Shown here piece by piece: positions 63,883 to 64,000 of a DNA stretch of 64,000 nucleotides. Each line of letters starts with the position of its first letter. The first letter of the stretch is position 1. The position numbers were made by a program, and so were the translations under genes. The notes below the pieces were generated by a model. It was not told where the DNA came from, did no database searches, and worked only from the letters and a program-made list of their open reading frames with translations. This DNA comes from Terrisporobacter mayombei (GTDB lineage: Bacteria; Bacillota; Clostridia; Peptostreptococcales; Peptostreptococcaceae): positions 186,001 to 250,000 of the forward strand of contig NZ_JAHZMP010000003.1 in the NCBI RefSeq assembly GCF_020748465.1, written 5' to 3'.

Positions 63883-64000
63883 TTATATACTATATTTACA
63901 CAAAATCATCTCATTAGCCTTCAAATTTATTGGCTCATCATATTTTTTGTTTTTGGTTTGTATAGTTCCTTTTCTGTTTATAATTAATGTGGACTCATAA
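63883..64000 (-). CDS. C-terminal end of a gene running off the window
   Basis: 38 codons reach TAA at 63883: YESTLIINRKGTIQTKNKKY then EPINLKANEMILCKYSI. Beta-rich, reminiscent of the small C-terminal sandwich of carbohydrate-active enzymes (LxPxEAxVxxY type ending), but too short to assign. The start is outside the window. Confidence 0.45.
   Translation of the reverse strand, partial: YESTLIINRKGTIQTKNKKYDEPINLKANEMILCKYSI

Overview
The window is AT-rich, densely coded DNA from a low-GC Firmicute, most likely a clostridium. Supporting signs are strong AGGAGG ribosome sites, a FabK-type (not FabI) fatty-acid operon, a DUF1540 protein, and a CD3324-type regulator (a family named from Clostridioides difficile). 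A member of Peptostreptococcaceae or a close relative fits best, but that is inference. I see no rRNA, tRNA, CRISPR array, intact insertion sequence or prophage. Most genes lie on the minus strand.

Layout. 1-3.3 kb: a VWA/metallopeptidase-like protein, a MoxR-type AAA ATPase and a protein of eight 22-residue repeats. 3.5-4.9 kb: an acetyltransferase and a YhhN membrane protein. 4.9-6.2 kb: glyA. 6.6-10.1 kb: a beta-glucoside PTS operon (EIIBC, 6-phospho-beta-glucosidase, EIIA). 10.6-15.4 kb: singletons, including a DUF1648/DUF5808 membrane protein, a DUF362 ferredoxin protein, DUF1284 and a nitronate monooxygenase-like flavoprotein. 15.5-25.3 kb: the complete type II fatty-acid set fabH-acpP-fabK-fabD-fabG-fabF-accB-fabZ-accC-accD-accA, followed upstream by acpS. 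26.1-31.4 kb: a FecBCD-type metal transporter with an FmdE-family protein and a methyltransferase, divergent from a cysteine-rich Crp/Fnr regulator across a palindromic operator. 31.5-34.4 kb: small proteins, gene relics and a membrane-anchored helveticin J-like protein. 34.5-38.1 kb: metQ and metNI plus a URO-D methyltransferase-like gene. 38.3-43.9 kb: a two-component system with an ABC exporter and a small membrane protein; 11-bp direct repeats precede both the exporter and the small protein. 44.1-46.3 kb: ohrR-gpx-trxB-trxA, a peroxide/thiol module. 46.9-48.8 kb: a 660-residue membrane protein of unknown function. 49.1-52 kb: a metal-export P-type ATPase, a separate HMA metallochaperone and an ArsR/SmtB regulator with three matching operators. 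52.1-57.7 kb: a 14-TM drug-efflux MFS protein, a PAS sensor kinase and asnB. 58-64 kb: small genes (FtsX-like ectodomain protein, DUF1905, VOC, DUF362, GNAT, CD3324) mixed with relics.

Two themes stand out. First, several regulatory circuits can be read from the DNA: the ArsR operators, the response-regulator repeats, a Crp palindrome, and an operator-like block shared by the fab operon and the flavoprotein gene. Second, the spaces between genes hold at least ten decayed genes with in-frame stops or frameshifts (PucR, a gamma-glutamylcyclotransferase C-terminus and several unidentified), so the chromosome is eroding by point mutation here. Nothing in the window is certain to be a new system. 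The best candidates are the MoxR/VWA/repeat trio, the Crp-methyltransferase-FmdE-Fec cluster, the anchored helveticin-like protein, and the repeat-controlled ABC transporter with its small membrane partner.
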